A stretch of DNA of 64,000 bases from Lachnospiraceae bacterium (GCA_003862155.1 QOUV01000002.1:110008-174007), one strand, 5' to 3'. Positions 42,863 through 55,053 are shown, numbered from the stretch's first letter. Translations and numbers: made by a program. The notes: a model not told the origin generated them from the sequence alone.

Positions 42863-44923
42863 ATGGCTGTAATGCCTATGAAACGCATGACGCTTATAGC
42901 GATGCGGCGGGACAGAAAGCAGTTACTTCAGTTCCTGCAGAGGCAGGGCACCACAGAGATAGATACAGATGTGCCAGATGATGGCATTTACAAGAAAATC
43001 GACGTATCGTCGCAGAAGCAGCTTTTGTTAAAACAGATCAAGCAGGCAGATGATGCACTTGAGATCTTAAACAAGGCTGCACCCGAAAAAAGTTCGCTCC
43101 TTTCTGCATTTGCAGGCCGCGAGGTAGTATCTCTTCAGGATTTTGAAAAAGATCTCGACAGGAAGAATCAGATCCTCGCAGTTATTTCCAAGATAAATTC
43201 TCTCTACAAGGAAAATCTAGAACTTATTTCCCAGATCCCGAAGGATCAGATGGACAGGGAAGCACTGGTTCCGTGGGAAGGATTTGATCTCCCGCTCGAT
43301 TTCTCAGGGACAGAGAAGACGAAGGCCTTTATCGGGACTCTTCCGGGAGACCTCTCACCTGAGGATATTTACCTGACTCTCGGTATGCTCTGCAAAGTAT
43401 CCGATAAGGTCGATGTGGAGATTATTTCGAAGTCAGACCAGTACACGGCAGTTATGTTTGTGACTGGAAATGACAATGCGGATGAACTGAAGGAAGTTCT
43501 CCACAGGATGAACTTCACGAAGGCACCTTCACAGGTGGTGAAGGATTCGGACGGAAAATCGCTTACACCGGCGGAGGCCATAGAGAGGATAGATTCCGAG
43601 ACCGCCAGAAAGTCGGCCAGAAGGAAGCAGATTCTTTCGGAGATCGCGGATTTCGCTTCGAGCAGACATGACATCGAGCTCATCAGGGATTATTTCCAGA
43701 TGAGAAAAGACAAATACGATGTCATCGGAAGTATCAACCAGTCTGATCACGTTGTGATAATCACTGGTTATGCAGCCGCAGAGGACGTTCCGAGACTTGA
43801 GAAGGCCTTGAACGAAAGATTTGAACTCGCCTGCGACTTCTCTGATCCATCGGAGGACGAGGATGTTCCTGTAAAGCTTAAGAACAACGCTTTCGCAGCT
43901 CCTGTTGAGGGAGTTATCTCTAGCTACTCACTTCCTGGAAAGGGCGAGATCGATCCGTCGATGGCTGTGGCAGTGTTCTACTATTTCTTCTTCGGACTTA
44001 TGCTCTCTGATGCCGCATACGGCATCATTATCGCACTGGCCTGCGGGATTATCCTGAAGAAGTTTAAGAACATGGAGCCAGGGACCAGAAAGACATTCCA
44101 GATGTTTTTCTTCTGTGGAGTTGCTACTACGATAGTTGGTTTTATCTTCGGAAGTTTCTTCGGAGATGTGGTCTCTTCAGTGAGCCAGACATTCGGGCAT
44201 ATGCCGAAGGCTGCCGCTGATAAGCTTCTTCCACCTATCTGGTTTAACCCGTTAAGTGACCCGATAAAGATGCTTACGTTCTGCTTTGCAGTAGGTCTTA
44301 TCCATCTGTTTACAGGACTTGGTATCCTGATGTATCAGGATATTAAGAACGGACACGTGCTCGATGCCATCTACGATGGACTTTTCTGGTATATGTTCGT
44401 AGGAGGCTGCGTAGTTCTTCTGCTCTGCCTTCCAATGATCACAGGAATGCTTGGGCTTTCATTTACACTTGGAGCAACAGTAAAGAAAGTCAGCATCTGG
44501 ATAACACTTATCGGCTTTGTCGGCGTCGTACTTTTCTCGGGACGAGAATCGAGGAACTGGGGAAAGAGACTTGCGAAAGGTCTCTACGGTGCATACGGCA
44601 TCACAGGTTACCTGTCAGATGTGCTCTCCTATTCGAGACTTCTGGCACTTGGACTTGCGACCTCGGTTATCTCATCTGTATTTAACACGATGGCAGGAAT
44701 GGTAGGCGGATCTCTTCCGATAGTCCTGGGAGTGATCCTTTACGCGGTGATATTTATCATCGGCCATATCCTGAACATGGCTATCAATGCGCTTGGCGCA
44801 TACGTACATACCAACAGACTCCAGTACGTGGAGTTCTTTGGTAAATTTTACAACGGTGGCGGACGTCCGTTTGAGGCGTTTGACCAGAAAACAAAATACA
44901 TAAGAATCAAGGAGGATATCTGA
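42863..44923 (+). CDS. ntpI: V-type ATPase membrane subunit I (a)
   Basis: 686 residues. A long cytoplasmic N-terminal half (coiled coils near 75-115 and 215-260) links the stalk. The C-terminal half has about eight membrane helices. The essential arginine is near 592 in YLSDVLSYSRLLALGLATS, matching the ion-channel arginine of the family. The subunit forms the ion half-channels against the c-ring encoded next. AAAGGAGGGG precedes the ATG; the next gene begins 3 bases after the stop. Confidence 0.95.
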   Translation: MAVMPMKRMTLIAMRRDRKQLLQFLQRQGTTEIDTDVPDDGIYKKIDVSSQKQLLLKQIKQADDALEILNKAAPEKSSLLSAFAGREVVSLQDFEKDLDRKNQILAVISKINSLYKENLELISQIPKDQMDREALVPWEGFDLPLDFSGTEKTKAFIGTLPGDLSPEDIYLTLGMLCKVSDKVDVEIISKSDQYTAVMFVTGNDNADELKEVLHRMNFTKAPSQVVKDSDGKSLTPAEAIERIDSETARKSARRKQILSEIADFASSRHDIELIRDYFQMRKDKYDVIGSINQSDHVVIITGYAAAEDVPRLEKALNERFELACDFSDPSEDEDVPVKLKNNAFAAPVEGVISSYSLPGKGEIDPSMAVAVFYYFFFGLMLSDAAYGIIIALACGIILKKFKNMEPGTRKTFQMFFFCGVATTIVGFIFGSFFGDVVSSVSQTFGHMPKAAADKLLPPIWFNPLSDPIKMLTFCFAVGLIHLFTGLGILMYQDIKNGHVLDAIYDGLFWYMFVGGCVVLLLCLPMITGMLGLSFTLGATVKKVSIWITLIGFVGVVLFSGRESRNWGKRLAKGLYGAYGITGYLSDVLSYSRLLALGLATSVISSVFNTMAGMVGGSLPIVLGVILYAVIFIIGHILNMAINALGAYVHTNRLQYVEFFGKFYNGGGRPFEAFDQKTKYIRIKEDI

Positions 44924-45403
<480 letters not shown>

Positions 45404-45409
45404 CCGAAA

Positions 45410-45524
45410 GCTTGTAGACGAGAACAAGGCGAAGCCGTAGTTCGAGTCACAAGCGAGGTCGTCATTCGAGATTAGTGAACGCGAGCCATAGGCGATGCGT
45501 GAACTTAACGAGAATGACTTCCTC
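45410..45524 (+). repeat. Double-hairpin structured element within the V-ATPase operon
   Basis: Hairpin A: GCTTGTAGACGAGAAC (45410-45425) with GTTCGAGTCACAAGC (45440-45454), inner GGCGAAGCC. Hairpin B, directly adjacent: arms from 45455 and to 45524 pair over about 28 bases with several mismatches, with inner GCGAGCC/GGCGATGC. B contains TTAGTGAACG (45472-45481) and GTGAACTTA (45499-45507), the pair also found at 32344-32364. The element fills nearly all of the ntpK-ntpE gap (45404-45544), where neighbours are otherwise tightly spaced. Could be an RNA processing or decay signal for c-ring excess, an attenuator or an inserted repeat. Confidence 0.75.
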
Positions 45525-45544
45525 TTAAAGAAAGGAGTACAGAT

Positions 45545-46132
45545 ATGACAGGTCTTGACAAGATCATAAATGAGATAAAAGAGGAGTCTGATCAGACCAC
45601 TGCAGAGATACTTAAAAACGGACGCGATAAGGCAGATGAATTTTCTGCCGCAGCTGAGAAAGAGACTGCTGCAGCAGAGAAGGAGATAAATGACAGAGCA
45701 GATCTTACTGTAAAGCAGATCAGGCAGCGCGCGGCAGATGGTGCCGACATGATAAAAAAGCGCGCAGTCTTAGAAGCCAAGCAGGAGATTATAAAGGAGA
45801 CGCTCGATGAGGCAAAGCAGAAGCTCTATGACATGCCATCCTCTGAATATGCAGCATTTTTGGAGAAGCTTATCATAAAAAATGCTGATCAGGGCGAGGG
45901 AGTCCTGTCCATCGGAAAAGATGATAAGAGCAGGCTCCCGGCTGATTTTACAGAGAAAGTCAGCGCAAAGCTTCCTGACGGAAAGACTTTAAAGGCTTCT
46001 GACAAAACAGCTGATATAGACCACGGCGTGATACTTGCTTACGAGGGATCAGCCGAGAATCTTTCTATTGACGAGCTTTTTGCTTCAAAGAACGATGAGC
46101 TCACAGACATTGTAAAGGACATTTTATTTTAA
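45545..46132 (+). CDS. ntpE: V-type ATPase subunit E
   Basis: 195 residues. The first ~100 form a long coiled coil (IINEIKEESDQTTAEILKNGRDKADEFSAAAEKETAAAEKEINDRADLTV), then a small alpha/beta domain (GVLSIGKDDKSRLPADF, HGVILAYEGSAENLSIDELF), as in A/V-type subunit E. It pairs with the Ala-rich first gene product as the peripheral stalk. AAAGGAG lies seven bases before the ATG, directly after the structured element. Confidence 0.93.
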   Translation: MTGLDKIINEIKEESDQTTAEILKNGRDKADEFSAAAEKETAAAEKEINDRADLTVKQIRQRAADGADMIKKRAVLEAKQEIIKETLDEAKQKLYDMPSSEYAAFLEKLIIKNADQGEGVLSIGKDDKSRLPADFTEKVSAKLPDGKTLKASDKTADIDHGVILAYEGSAENLSIDELFASKNDELTDIVKDILF

Positions 46133-46150
46133 CCGCGAAAGGAGGTACTA

Positions 46151-47128
46151 ATGTCTGAAAAACAGTACACCTATGCGGTTGCCAGGATCAGAGCCAAAGA
46201 GCTTACACTTTTAAATGACGCCTTTTTGGAGCAGCTGATATCAGCAAAGTCTGTGAATGAGGATATGGCGCTTCTGTCGGAGAAGGGCTGGAAAGGCCGT
46301 GAGAACTCTGAGAAGCAGGATCCGCTCGATGTCTTATCCTATGAAGAGGAGAAGACATACAGAACAGTCCTCGAGATGGTCGATGATCCGCACGCTTTTG
46401 ATGTGTTCCTTCTGAAGAAGGATTTTCACAATTTAAAGGCTGCGGTCAAAGAGACATTTGCAGGAAAGGCTTTTGCAGATATCTATGTGAATGGTGGCAC
46501 GATAGAGCCTGAGAAGATCAGGGATGCAGTAAAGGAGGGTGATTTTACTTCACTTCCTGAATCCATGAGCAAAGCAGGTAAGAAGGCACTTGACACTCTG
46601 CTTCACTACAGAGATGGACAGCTCTGCGACATTATCATCGACAGAGCCTGCCTCGACGAGATCAAAAAAGCTTCGACGAAGAATAAAAATGCGCTGATTC
46701 GCCGTTACGGTGAACTGACCGTAGCACTGGCGGACATTAAGACTGCAGTCAGAGGCGCTCATGCGAAAAAAGACCTCGAATTTTTCACAGAAGCGCTTGC
46801 AGAGTGTGACACACTCGATATCAAGCGCCTTGCAGAGGCAGCTTCTCTGACTGTTGACGATATCTACGATTACCTCGAAAACACTGAGTACAAAGATGCC
46901 GTGGATTCGCTGAAGAAGTCATTTTTCGCATTTGAAAAGTGGTGCAAAGATGCTCTGATGGATTCGATCAGGCCTGAGAAGGCACATCCGTTTACAATAG
47001 GGCCTCTTGCGGCTTACATCTTAGCCCGGGAGAGCGAGATCGATTCAGTCAGGATGATCCTGACCGGAAAAGAGAATGATCTTCCGGATCAGATGATCAG
47101 GGAAAGGATAAGCAGGACATATGTATAA
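46151..47128 (+). CDS. ntpC: V-type ATPase subunit C (d)
   Basis: 325 residues, helical, with the C/AC39-type ends (YAVARIRAKELTLLNDAFLEQLI and HPFTIGPLAAYILARESEIDSVRMILTGKENDLP). The second segment is strongly conserved in the family. This subunit is the socket joining the central stalk to the c-ring. AAAGGAGG precedes the ATG. Its end overlaps the next gene by 8 bases. Confidence 0.94.
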   Translation: MSEKQYTYAVARIRAKELTLLNDAFLEQLISAKSVNEDMALLSEKGWKGRENSEKQDPLDVLSYEEEKTYRTVLEMVDDPHAFDVFLLKKDFHNLKAAVKETFAGKAFADIYVNGGTIEPEKIRDAVKEGDFTSLPESMSKAGKKALDTLLHYRDGQLCDIIIDRACLDEIKKASTKNKNALIRRYGELTVALADIKTAVRGAHAKKDLEFFTEALAECDTLDIKRLAEAASLTVDDIYDYLENTEYKDAVDSLKKSFFAFEKWCKDALMDSIRPEKAHPFTIGPLAAYILARESEIDSVRMILTGKENDLPDQMIRERISRTYV

Positions 47129-47441
47129 GATCGCAGTAATGGGTGACTGGGACTCGATATATGGCTTCAAAGCTTTGGGCCTCGATACATATCCTGTCAC
47201 AGATCCCGAAGAAGCGGAGAAGACGCTTCATGCACTGGCAGACGATAAGACCGCAGTAATCTATATCACAGAGGCTCTTGCAGAAAAGATTGAGAAGACT
47301 ATCTCAGAATACAGCGCTTCGCCGCTTCCGGCAATTATATTGATTCCGGGAGCTTCCGGAAATACCGGAAAAGGGCTGGCACTCGTAAAGAAGAGCGTAG
47401 AGCAGGCGGTTGGATCGGATATTATTTTTGGCAACGATTAA
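47121..47441 (+). CDS. V-type ATPase central-stalk subunit F
   Basis: 106 residues, small alpha/beta protein: YKIAVMGDWDSIYGFKALGLDTYPV at the N-terminus and PAIILIPGASGNTGKGLALVKKSVEQAVG near the end, the form of V/A-type subunit F (NtpG in E. hirae naming). It binds subunit D in the rotor. It overlaps ntpC by 8 bases and precedes ntpA by 9. Confidence 0.92.
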   Translation: MYKIAVMGDWDSIYGFKALGLDTYPVTDPEEAEKTLHALADDKTAVIYITEALAEKIEKTISEYSASPLPAIILIPGASGNTGKGLALVKKSVEQAVGSDIIFGND

Positions 47442-47450
47442 GGAGAAGAC

Positions 47451-49223
47451 ATGAGTTTAGGTACGATAAAAAAAGTGGCCGGGCCTCTTGTCATAGCAGA
47501 GGGGATGCGCGAAGCGAACATGTTCGATGTGGTGCGTGTATCAAAGCAGCGCCTCATCGGAGAGATCATCGAGATGCACGGTGATCAGGCATCCATACAG
47601 GTATATGAGGAGACTTCCGGACTTGGGCCGGGAGAACCGGTAGAATCCACCGGAGAGCCAATGAGCGTTGAGCTCGGACCTGGCCTTATCGGAAATATCT
47701 ACGATGGAATCGAGAGACCTCTCGAGGAGATCATGGAGGTAACACACAGCAATAACCTGCAGCGTGGTGTCGAAGTTCCGGCACTTCCGAGAGACAAGGT
47801 ATGGCATTTTGTCCCGACGGCAAACGCCGGAGATAAAGTCAGCGCAGGTGATATCATTGGAACTGTTGCAGAGACTCCGGTAGTCACTCAGAGGATCATG
47901 GTTCCCTACGGAGTAAATGGAACGATAAAATCGATCGAAGAGGGCGACTACAAGGTTACAGATACAGTAGCCACTATTACGACTGATAAGGGCGATGTGA
48001 CAGTTTCGATGCTTCAGAAATGGCCGGTACGTCGTGAGAGACCATACAACCAGAAGCTCTCACCAGACAGACCTCTTATCACAGGACAGAGAGTAATTGA
48101 TACACTCTTCCCGATAGCAAAAGGCGGTGTAGCCGCAGTTCCAGGACCTTTCGGTTCAGGAAAGACGGTCGTTCAGCACCAGCTTGCAAAATGGGCAGAT
48201 GCAGACATAGTTGTTTACATCGGCTGCGGCGAGCGTGGAAATGAGATGACCGATGTTTTAAATGAGTTCCCTACATTGAAGGACCCGAAGACGGGACACT
48301 CTCTGATGGAGAGGACCGTTCTTATCGCAAATACATCGGATATGCCTGTTGCAGCCCGTGAGGCTTCTATCTACACAGGTATTACGATCGCAGAGTACTT
48401 CAGAGACATGGGATACTCAGTAGCACTGATGGCCGACTCTACAAGCCGTTGGGCTGAGGCATTGCGTGAGATGTCAGGACGTCTCGAGGAGATGCCTGGT
48501 GAGGAAGGTTACCCGGCATACCTGGGAAGCCGTCTTGCACAGTTCTACGAGAGAGCCGGACGTGTCAAATGTCTCGGAAGCGATGACAGAGAGGGAGCCC
48601 TTTCAGTTATCGGAGCTGTTTCCCCTGCAGGTGGTGATATTTCAGAGCCTGTCACTCAGGCAACGCTTCGTATTGTAAAGGTATTCTGGTCACTCGATTC
48701 AAACCTCGCTTACCAGAGACATTTCCCAGCCATCAACTGGCTGACATCATATTCACTATACCTCGACAGCCTTGGCAAATGGTTCGATGCCAATGTCGAT
48801 GAGGACTGGATGAAGCTCCGTGGACAGATGATGAGCATCCTTTCGGACGAGAACAAGCTGAACGAGATGGTACAGCTCGTCGGTATGGATGCGCTCTCAG
48901 CTCCTGACAGACTCAAGATGGAAGCTGCGCGCTCTATCCGTGAGGATTTCCTGCACCAGGATGCGTTCCATGAGATCGATACATATTCGTCATTAAAGAA
49001 GCAGTTCCTGATGATGGAGCTCGTTCTTTCCTACTATGACAAGTCAGTGGAGGCACTGGACGAAGGTGCGATGCTCAAATCGCTTCTGGGACTTCCTGTC
49101 CGCGAGGAGATCGGACGTTTCAAGTACACGCCTGAGAAAGACATCAAAGAAAAATACGATTCAGTCCTGGGTGAACTTGACAAAGAGATCAGTGAAGCAA
49201 AAACTAAAAAGGAGGACTTCTAA
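47451..49223 (+). CDS. ntpA: V-type ATPase catalytic subunit A
   Basis: 590 residues. P-loop [13 protein letters not shown] (about 232-244), the A-subunit insertion near 110-190 (the non-homologous region), GCGERGNEM and the catalytic glutamate in that motif, and [13 protein letters not shown] after it, as in V/A-type A subunits. A3B3 rotary head; hydrolyses or makes ATP. Its stop overlaps the ntpB start (TAATG). GGAGAAGAC precedes the ATG. Confidence 0.97.
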   Translation: MSLGTIKKVAGPLVIAEGMREANMFDVVRVSKQRLIGEIIEMHGDQASIQVYEETSGLGPGEPVESTGEPMSVELGPGLIGNIYDGIERPLEEIMEVTHSNNLQRGVEVPALPRDKVWHFVPTANAGDKVSAGDIIGTVAETPVVTQRIMVPYGVNGTIKSIEEGDYKVTDTVATITTDKGDVTVSMLQKWPVRRERPYNQKLSPDRPLITGQRVIDTLFPIAKGGVAAVPGPFGSGKTVVQHQLAKWADADIVVYIGCGERGNEMTDVLNEFPTLKDPKTGHSLMERTVLIANTSDMPVAAREASIYTGITIAEYFRDMGYSVALMADSTSRWAEALREMSGRLEEMPGEEGYPAYLGSRLAQFYERAGRVKCLGSDDREGALSVIGAVSPAGGDISEPVTQATLRIVKVFWSLDSNLAYQRHFPAINWLTSYSLYLDSLGKWFDANVDEDWMKLRGQMMSILSDENKLNEMVQLVGMDALSAPDRLKMEAARSIREDFLHQDAFHEIDTYSSLKKQFLMMELVLSYYDKSVEALDEGAMLKSLLGLPVREEIGRFKYTPEKDIKEKYDSVLGELDKEISEAKTKKEDF

Positions 49224-50599
49224 TGCCTAGAGAATATAGAACGATACAGGAAGTCTCCGGACCTCTGATGCTTGTAAGAGGCGTCAGCGGTGTTACATAT
49301 GATGAACTTGGAGAAATTGAGCTTGAAAACGGTGAGACCCGCCGCTGCAAGGTCCTTGAGATCGATGGTGGAAATGCCCTGGTACAGCTCTTCGAGCCGT
49401 CCACAGGTATAAACCTCGATACATCAAAAGTCCGTTTTCTCGGACGCCCGATGGAGCTTGGAGTTTCATCCGATATGCTCGGCCGTGTATTCGACGGACT
49501 CGGCAGACCTATAGATGGCGGCCCGGAGATACTTCCGGACGAGAGACGTGATATCAACGGCCTCCCGATGAACCCGGCAGCGCGAGCTTACCCGGAGGAG
49601 TTCATTGAGACAGGTATCTCGGCTATCGACGGACTGAACACTCTTGTACGTGGACAGAAGCTCCCTATTTTCTCAGCTTCAGGTCTTCCGCATTCACAGC
49701 TGGCCGCACAGATTGCCCGTCAGGCCAAGGTTCGCGGCACAGATGAGCCGTTCGCCGTTGTATTCGCAGCTATGGGTATCACATTCGAGGAAGCGCACTT
49801 CTTCCAGCAGTCATTTACCGAGTCGGGAGCTATCGACAGGACAGTCCTCTTCGTAAACCTCGCAAATGACCCGGCAGTAGAGCGTATCGCAACGCCTCGA
49901 ATGGCACTTACAGCAGCTGAGTATCTGGCATTTGAGAAAAATATGCACGTGCTCGTTATCATGACAGATATCACGAACTACGCCGATGCGCTCCGTGAGA
50001 TCTCAGCAGCACGAAAAGAGGTTCCTGGGCGTCGTGGATACCCGGGCTACATGTACACCGACCTCGCTTCAATCTATGAGAGAGCCGGAAGACAGAAGGG
50101 CAGGAAGGGTTCTATCACGATGATCCCTATCCTCACAATGCCTGAGGATGATAAGACACATCCTATCCCGGATCTGACTGGATACATTACAGAGGGACAG
50201 ATCATCCTTTCACGTGAGCTCTATCAGAAGGGAATCCAGCCGCCTATCGATGTTCTTCCGTCACTTTCCAGACTTAAGGATAAAGGTATCGGCGAGGGAA
50301 AGACCAGAGCAGACCATGCGAACACTATGAACCAGCTTTTCGCAGCTTATGCCCGTGGCAAAAATGCCAAGGAGCTGATGATCATCCTTGGTGAAGCAGC
50401 TCTTACTGATATCGATAAACTCTATGCGAAATTTGCCGATGAGTTCGAGGAGAAATATGTCAACCAGGGCTACAATACAGACCGTTCGATCGAAGAGACA
50501 TTGGACCTTGGCTGGGACCTTCTGCGTATCCTCCCTCGTACTGAGCTTAAACGTATCAAGGAAGAGTTCCTCGACGAGTACTACGAGAAAAAGTCTTAA
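49223..50599 (+). CDS. ntpB: V-type ATPase regulatory subunit B
   Basis: 458 residues. Like other B subunits it lacks a P-loop and has [16 protein letters not shown] at that place; the arginine needed at the A/B interface is expected in the region of LPSLSRL (about 352). It alternates with A in the head. The ATG overlaps the ntpA stop by one base. Confidence 0.97.
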   Translation: MPREYRTIQEVSGPLMLVRGVSGVTYDELGEIELENGETRRCKVLEIDGGNALVQLFEPSTGINLDTSKVRFLGRPMELGVSSDMLGRVFDGLGRPIDGGPEILPDERRDINGLPMNPAARAYPEEFIETGISAIDGLNTLVRGQKLPIFSASGLPHSQLAAQIARQAKVRGTDEPFAVVFAAMGITFEEAHFFQQSFTESGAIDRTVLFVNLANDPAVERIATPRMALTAAEYLAFEKNMHVLVIMTDITNYADALREISAARKEVPGRRGYPGYMYTDLASIYERAGRQKGRKGSITMIPILTMPEDDKTHPIPDLTGYITEGQIILSRELYQKGIQPPIDVLPSLSRLKDKGIGEGKTRADHANTMNQLFAAYARGKNAKELMIILGEAALTDIDKLYAKFADEFEEKYVNQGYNTDRSIEETLDLGWDLLRILPRTELKRIKEEFLDEYYEKKS

Positions 50600-50620
50600 G
50601 GCATCTGAAGGAGGTTTGTT

Positions 50621-51310
50621 ATGGCAGCTTCAAATGTAAATCCTACACGAATGGAGCTCACCCGCCAGAAGAAAAAACTCCAGACGGCGCTTAAGGGACA
50701 CAAGCTTTTAAAGGATAAAAGAGACGAGCTGATGAGACGTTTCCTTGACCTTGTAAGACAGGACAAAGTCCTCCGTGAGGAGGTCGAGGCCGAGATCAAA
50801 GAGGCAAACAAGAGCTTCGTCTTAGCTGGCAGCCAGATGTCCAAAGAGGCTGTGTCCGTGGCTTTCATGGCACCTAAGCAGGAGGCTTCCGTAGATGTTT
50901 CGACGAGAAACGTCATGAGTGTCGAGATACCTGTATTCGACACCCACTTCCGTGGAAGCGACAAGAGCGACTTTTATCCTTACGGCTATGCTTTTACATC
51001 AGCAGACTTAGACGAGGGAGTCGGAAGGCTCTCGAAGCTTTTGCCAAAGCTTTTAAAGCTCGCGGAAAGCGAGAAGTCATGTCAGCTGATGGCCGCAGAG
51101 ATTGAGAAGACCAGGCGCCGTGTAAACGCCCTGGAGCATGTACTGATACCGCAGACCGAGGAGAATATCCGCTACATCACGATGAAGCTCGACGAAAACG
51201 AGAGATCGTCACAGGTCAGACTCATGAAAGTCAAGGATATGATGCTCGAGGATGCACATCACTACAAGGAAAGACGGGATGCAGAACCATTGAAAGAGGA
51301 TGTATCTTAA
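50621..51310 (+). CDS. ntpD: V-type ATPase central-stalk subunit D
   Basis: 229 residues. Two long helices that form the rotor shaft: the first (about 5-70, PTRMELTRQKKKLQTALKGHKLLKDKRDELMRRF) and the last (about 145-215, ALEHVLIPQTEENIRYITMKLDENERS). This pattern is specific for subunit D. GGAGG lies before the ATG. Last gene of the operon; terminator 7 bases downstream. Confidence 0.95.
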   Translation: MAASNVNPTRMELTRQKKKLQTALKGHKLLKDKRDELMRRFLDLVRQDKVLREEVEAEIKEANKSFVLAGSQMSKEAVSVAFMAPKQEASVDVSTRNVMSVEIPVFDTHFRGSDKSDFYPYGYAFTSADLDEGVGRLSKLLPKLLKLAESEKSCQLMAAEIEKTRRRVNALEHVLIPQTEENIRYITMKLDENERSSQVRLMKVKDMMLEDAHHYKERRDAEPLKEDVS

Positions 51311-51316
51311 AAAAAA

Positions 51317-51354
51317 CAAGGCACGAAACTGCAGCGGTTTTGTGCCTTGTTTTG
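51317..51354 (+). terminator. Intrinsic terminator of the V-ATPase operon
   Basis: 13-bp stem CAAGGCACGAAAC (51317-51329) with GTTTTGTGCCTTG (51337-51349), one G-T pair, then TTTTG; A-rich before it. Confidence 0.85.
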
Positions 51355-51409
51355 CGGAAAAAAGGGCTTGCAATTATAGTTGAGGTGTGTTAACATACAC
51401 TATTTACTA

Positions 51410-51438
51410 TTACAAATTTGAAAAAAATGTGATATAAT
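51410..51438 (+). promoter_or_regulatory. Sigma-A promoter for carD
   Basis: TTACAA (51410-51415), 17-bp spacer, TATAAT (51433-51438), 34 bases before the carD ATG. An inverted repeat GTGTGTTAACATACAC lies upstream at about 51386-51401, a possible operator. Confidence 0.8.
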
Positions 51439-51471
51439 TACTCGGGTAAGGAGATAGGAACAGGAGGTAAC

Positions 51472-51978
51472 ATGTACAAAGTCGGTGATTATATCATGCA
51501 TGAGACATCGGGTGTATGTCAGGTAAAGGATGTTTCTGAGAAGGCATTACACGGAAAGGGCTCAGAGAGAATGTACTACAGTCTTGAGCCTGTTTTTGAC
51601 AAGGGTGCATCTGTACTCACACCGGTAGACTCCAAGACCAGGATCCGCGATGTGAAGAGCTCTGATGAATTCAAGACACTTCTCAATGAAGTAAACCAGC
51701 TCGATGTCGTAAAGGAAGAGGGCAACCGCGCCCGGACCGAGAAGTTTAAGGAGAAGATAGCGCTGTTCGATCCGAAGCAGCTGGCTTCTGTAGTGAAGAG
51801 TATCTATCTTCATCAGAAGAAGAGACTGGCAGCCGGAAAGAAAGTCATGAGCTCTGATGAGAGAGTCATGGATGTAGCAGCACAGAGACTTTTCGAAGAG
51901 ATGGCATTTGCTATGAAGACAGACATCGACACTGTTAAGCATGCGTTCTTTTCGAGACTGGACGGAGAAGACAAATGA
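51472..51978 (+). CDS. carD: CarD/CdnL-family transcription regulator
   Basis: 168 residues. N-terminal Tudor-like RNA-polymerase interaction domain (YKVGDYIMHETSGVCQVKDVSE, YYSLEPVFDKGASVLTPVD), as in CarD and in the RID of TRCF, followed by a helical DNA-binding part (about 60-165). The family stabilises the open complex at rRNA and other promoters. GGAGG lies before the ATG. The stop overlaps the next gene by 4 bases. Confidence 0.93.
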   Translation: MYKVGDYIMHETSGVCQVKDVSEKALHGKGSERMYYSLEPVFDKGASVLTPVDSKTRIRDVKSSDEFKTLLNEVNQLDVVKEEGNRARTEKFKEKIALFDPKQLASVVKSIYLHQKKRLAAGKKVMSSDERVMDVAAQRLFEEMAFAMKTDIDTVKHAFFSRLDGEDK

Positions 51979-52286
51979 TAGAACTCCTGGCACGCCAGAG
52001 CGTTGACAGGAAGGTCTGTGACCATGCATCAGTCATAGTTGGCAACTACGAGTATTATTACGCCTGCGGGCTTTTAGACCGCAGGCTTTCTTTAGGCTTT
52101 CCTGCAGATCTTAAGCCTGCTGATCTCTACCAGAAGATGCAGGACGTATTAAGTGATGTCCCTGTTGAGGCTCCTGCAGGAGATGACACGACTGATGAGG
52201 ATTATCTGAAGTATCTTGTCAAGAGATATGAGCCTGACGACAAATTTGACAAACAGATGACAGAACTATTTACTTTTAATGGTTGA
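51975..52286 (+). CDS. Small protein of unknown function, coupled to carD
   Basis: 103 residues, acidic, no signal or membrane segment. Overlaps carD by 4 bases (ATGA), so it is translationally coupled. Mid-region ADLKPADLYQKMQDVLSDVPVEAP and end DEDYLKYLVKRYEPDDKFDKQMTELFTFNG. No family recognised. Confidence 0.7.
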   Translation: MIELLARQSVDRKVCDHASVIVGNYEYYYACGLLDRRLSLGFPADLKPADLYQKMQDVLSDVPVEAPAGDDTTDEDYLKYLVKRYEPDDKFDKQMTELFTFNG

Positions 52287-52304
52287 AGTTCTAATATTAG
52301 CTCT

Positions 52305-53012
52305 ATGAGTCGATTAGTTTCCCGAAGAAAAACAAAGAAGGATTTTTTTAATCGCAGGAATATCCTGCTTATCATAGCTGCGGCGGCAGTAGTCGTCTTA
52401 GTCTGTGTTCTTGTTATAAGCTGCCAGAAAAGAGAGGCAGCGAAGAAAGCTAAAGCAGCGCGCAAAGCAGAACTCGCGGCCACAAAGCCTGCGACAAGTA
52501 TCGAGGTCGATCTATTGACGCCGAACAAGTACTCGAGGCCGCAGATCAAATTAAAAAAGATAAAAGGCATCGTAGTTCACTACACCGCTAACCCTGGCGC
52601 TACCGCTATGGACAACAGGAACTATTTCGAGGGCTTGAAAACCAGCCACCGGACGCATGCCAGCAGCCATTTTGTCATAGGACTCGATGGAGAGATAATC
52701 CAGTGCGTACCGACGAAGGAGATAGCCTACGCTTCGAACAACAGAAATTATGACACGCTCTCTATCGAGTGCTGTCACGCCGCAAAGGACGGCAGGTTCG
52801 AGCCGAAGACCTATGCCTCTCTGATCCGTCTCTGCGCCTATCTCTGCCACAGATTTAATCTTAAAGAGACCGACATCATAAGACATTACGATGTGACAGG
52901 CAAGAACTGTCCGAAGTACTTCGTCGAGCATCCGAAGGCCTGGAAGAAGTTTCTCTCCGATGTCAAAAAGGCGCTTGCGGCCAAAGACTGGAATCTTGAG
53001 GTCAAGTCCTGA
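52305..53012 (+). CDS. N-acetylmuramoyl-L-alanine amidase, PGRP/Amidase_2 type
   Basis: 235 residues. A single anchor helix (NILLIIAAAAVVVLVCVLVIS, about 19-39) then an Amidase_2 domain: VVHYTANPG with the first zinc His (about 88), SSHFVIGLDGEIIQCVP, the catalytic-type region YDTLSIECCH, and HYDVTGKNCPKYF with the second zinc ligands. It cleaves the amide between MurNAc and the stem peptide in the wall. No strong ribosome site is seen; the ATG at 52305 is 18 bases after the previous stop. Confidence 0.9.
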   Translation: MSRLVSRRKTKKDFFNRRNILLIIAAAAVVVLVCVLVISCQKREAAKKAKAARKAELAATKPATSIEVDLLTPNKYSRPQIKLKKIKGIVVHYTANPGATAMDNRNYFEGLKTSHRTHASSHFVIGLDGEIIQCVPTKEIAYASNNRNYDTLSIECCHAAKDGRFEPKTYASLIRLCAYLCHRFNLKETDIIRHYDVTGKNCPKYFVEHPKAWKKFLSDVKKALAAKDWNLEVKS

Positions 53013-53030
53013 TATTTTTTATATATTTTT

Positions 53031-53480
53031 ATGAAAAAATTTCTGATCTATTCCGACAAAATCCTTACAGCCATCACATACGCAGCGTATGTGGTCCTGC
53101 TTATATATGTGCTTGTAAAACATGGCTTTGGGGCAGATATTTTAAAGGTGCTTCTGATACCGGCGAGTGGCTTTATCGTAGAGACAATCCTGCGTGACAG
53201 GTTAAACTTCAGGCGTCCGTACGAGGTCACTGGCATCCCTCCGATCATCCCGAAGGATAAAAAGGGACACAGCTTTCCAAGCAGGCACGCGTTCTCTGTC
53301 ACGATGATAGCGATGATGTATCTTTACTATCTGCCGTATTTTGGGATTGTGATGCTTGTTATCGCAGCATTCCTATGCGTCGTCAGAGTAAAGGGCGGAG
53401 TGCACTTTGCGAGAGATGTGTTAGCAGGGGCCGCTCTTGCAGCAGGCTATGCAGCATTTTTTATGTATATTTTCAGATGA
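53031..53480 (+). CDS. PAP2-family phosphatase
   Basis: 149 residues, five hydrophobic segments. The phosphatase motifs are in order: RDRLNFRRP (KX6RP form), SFPSRHAF (PSGH form), VRVKGGVHFARDVLAG (R-X5-H-X3-D). It would act on lipid phosphates such as undecaprenyl pyrophosphate or phosphatidate. No clear Shine-Dalgarno sequence; starts 18 bases after the amidase, so it is probably read from the same transcript. Confidence 0.88.
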   Translation: MKKFLIYSDKILTAITYAAYVVLLIYVLVKHGFGADILKVLLIPASGFIVETILRDRLNFRRPYEVTGIPPIIPKDKKGHSFPSRHAFSVTMIAMMYLYYLPYFGIVMLVIAAFLCVVRVKGGVHFARDVLAGAALAAGYAAFFMYIFR

Positions 53481-53507
53481 AATTGTTTGAATGAGTGACT
53501 GGGCTTC

Positions 53508-55039
<1,532 letters not shown>

Positions 55040-55053
55040 TAAAGAATAATGTG

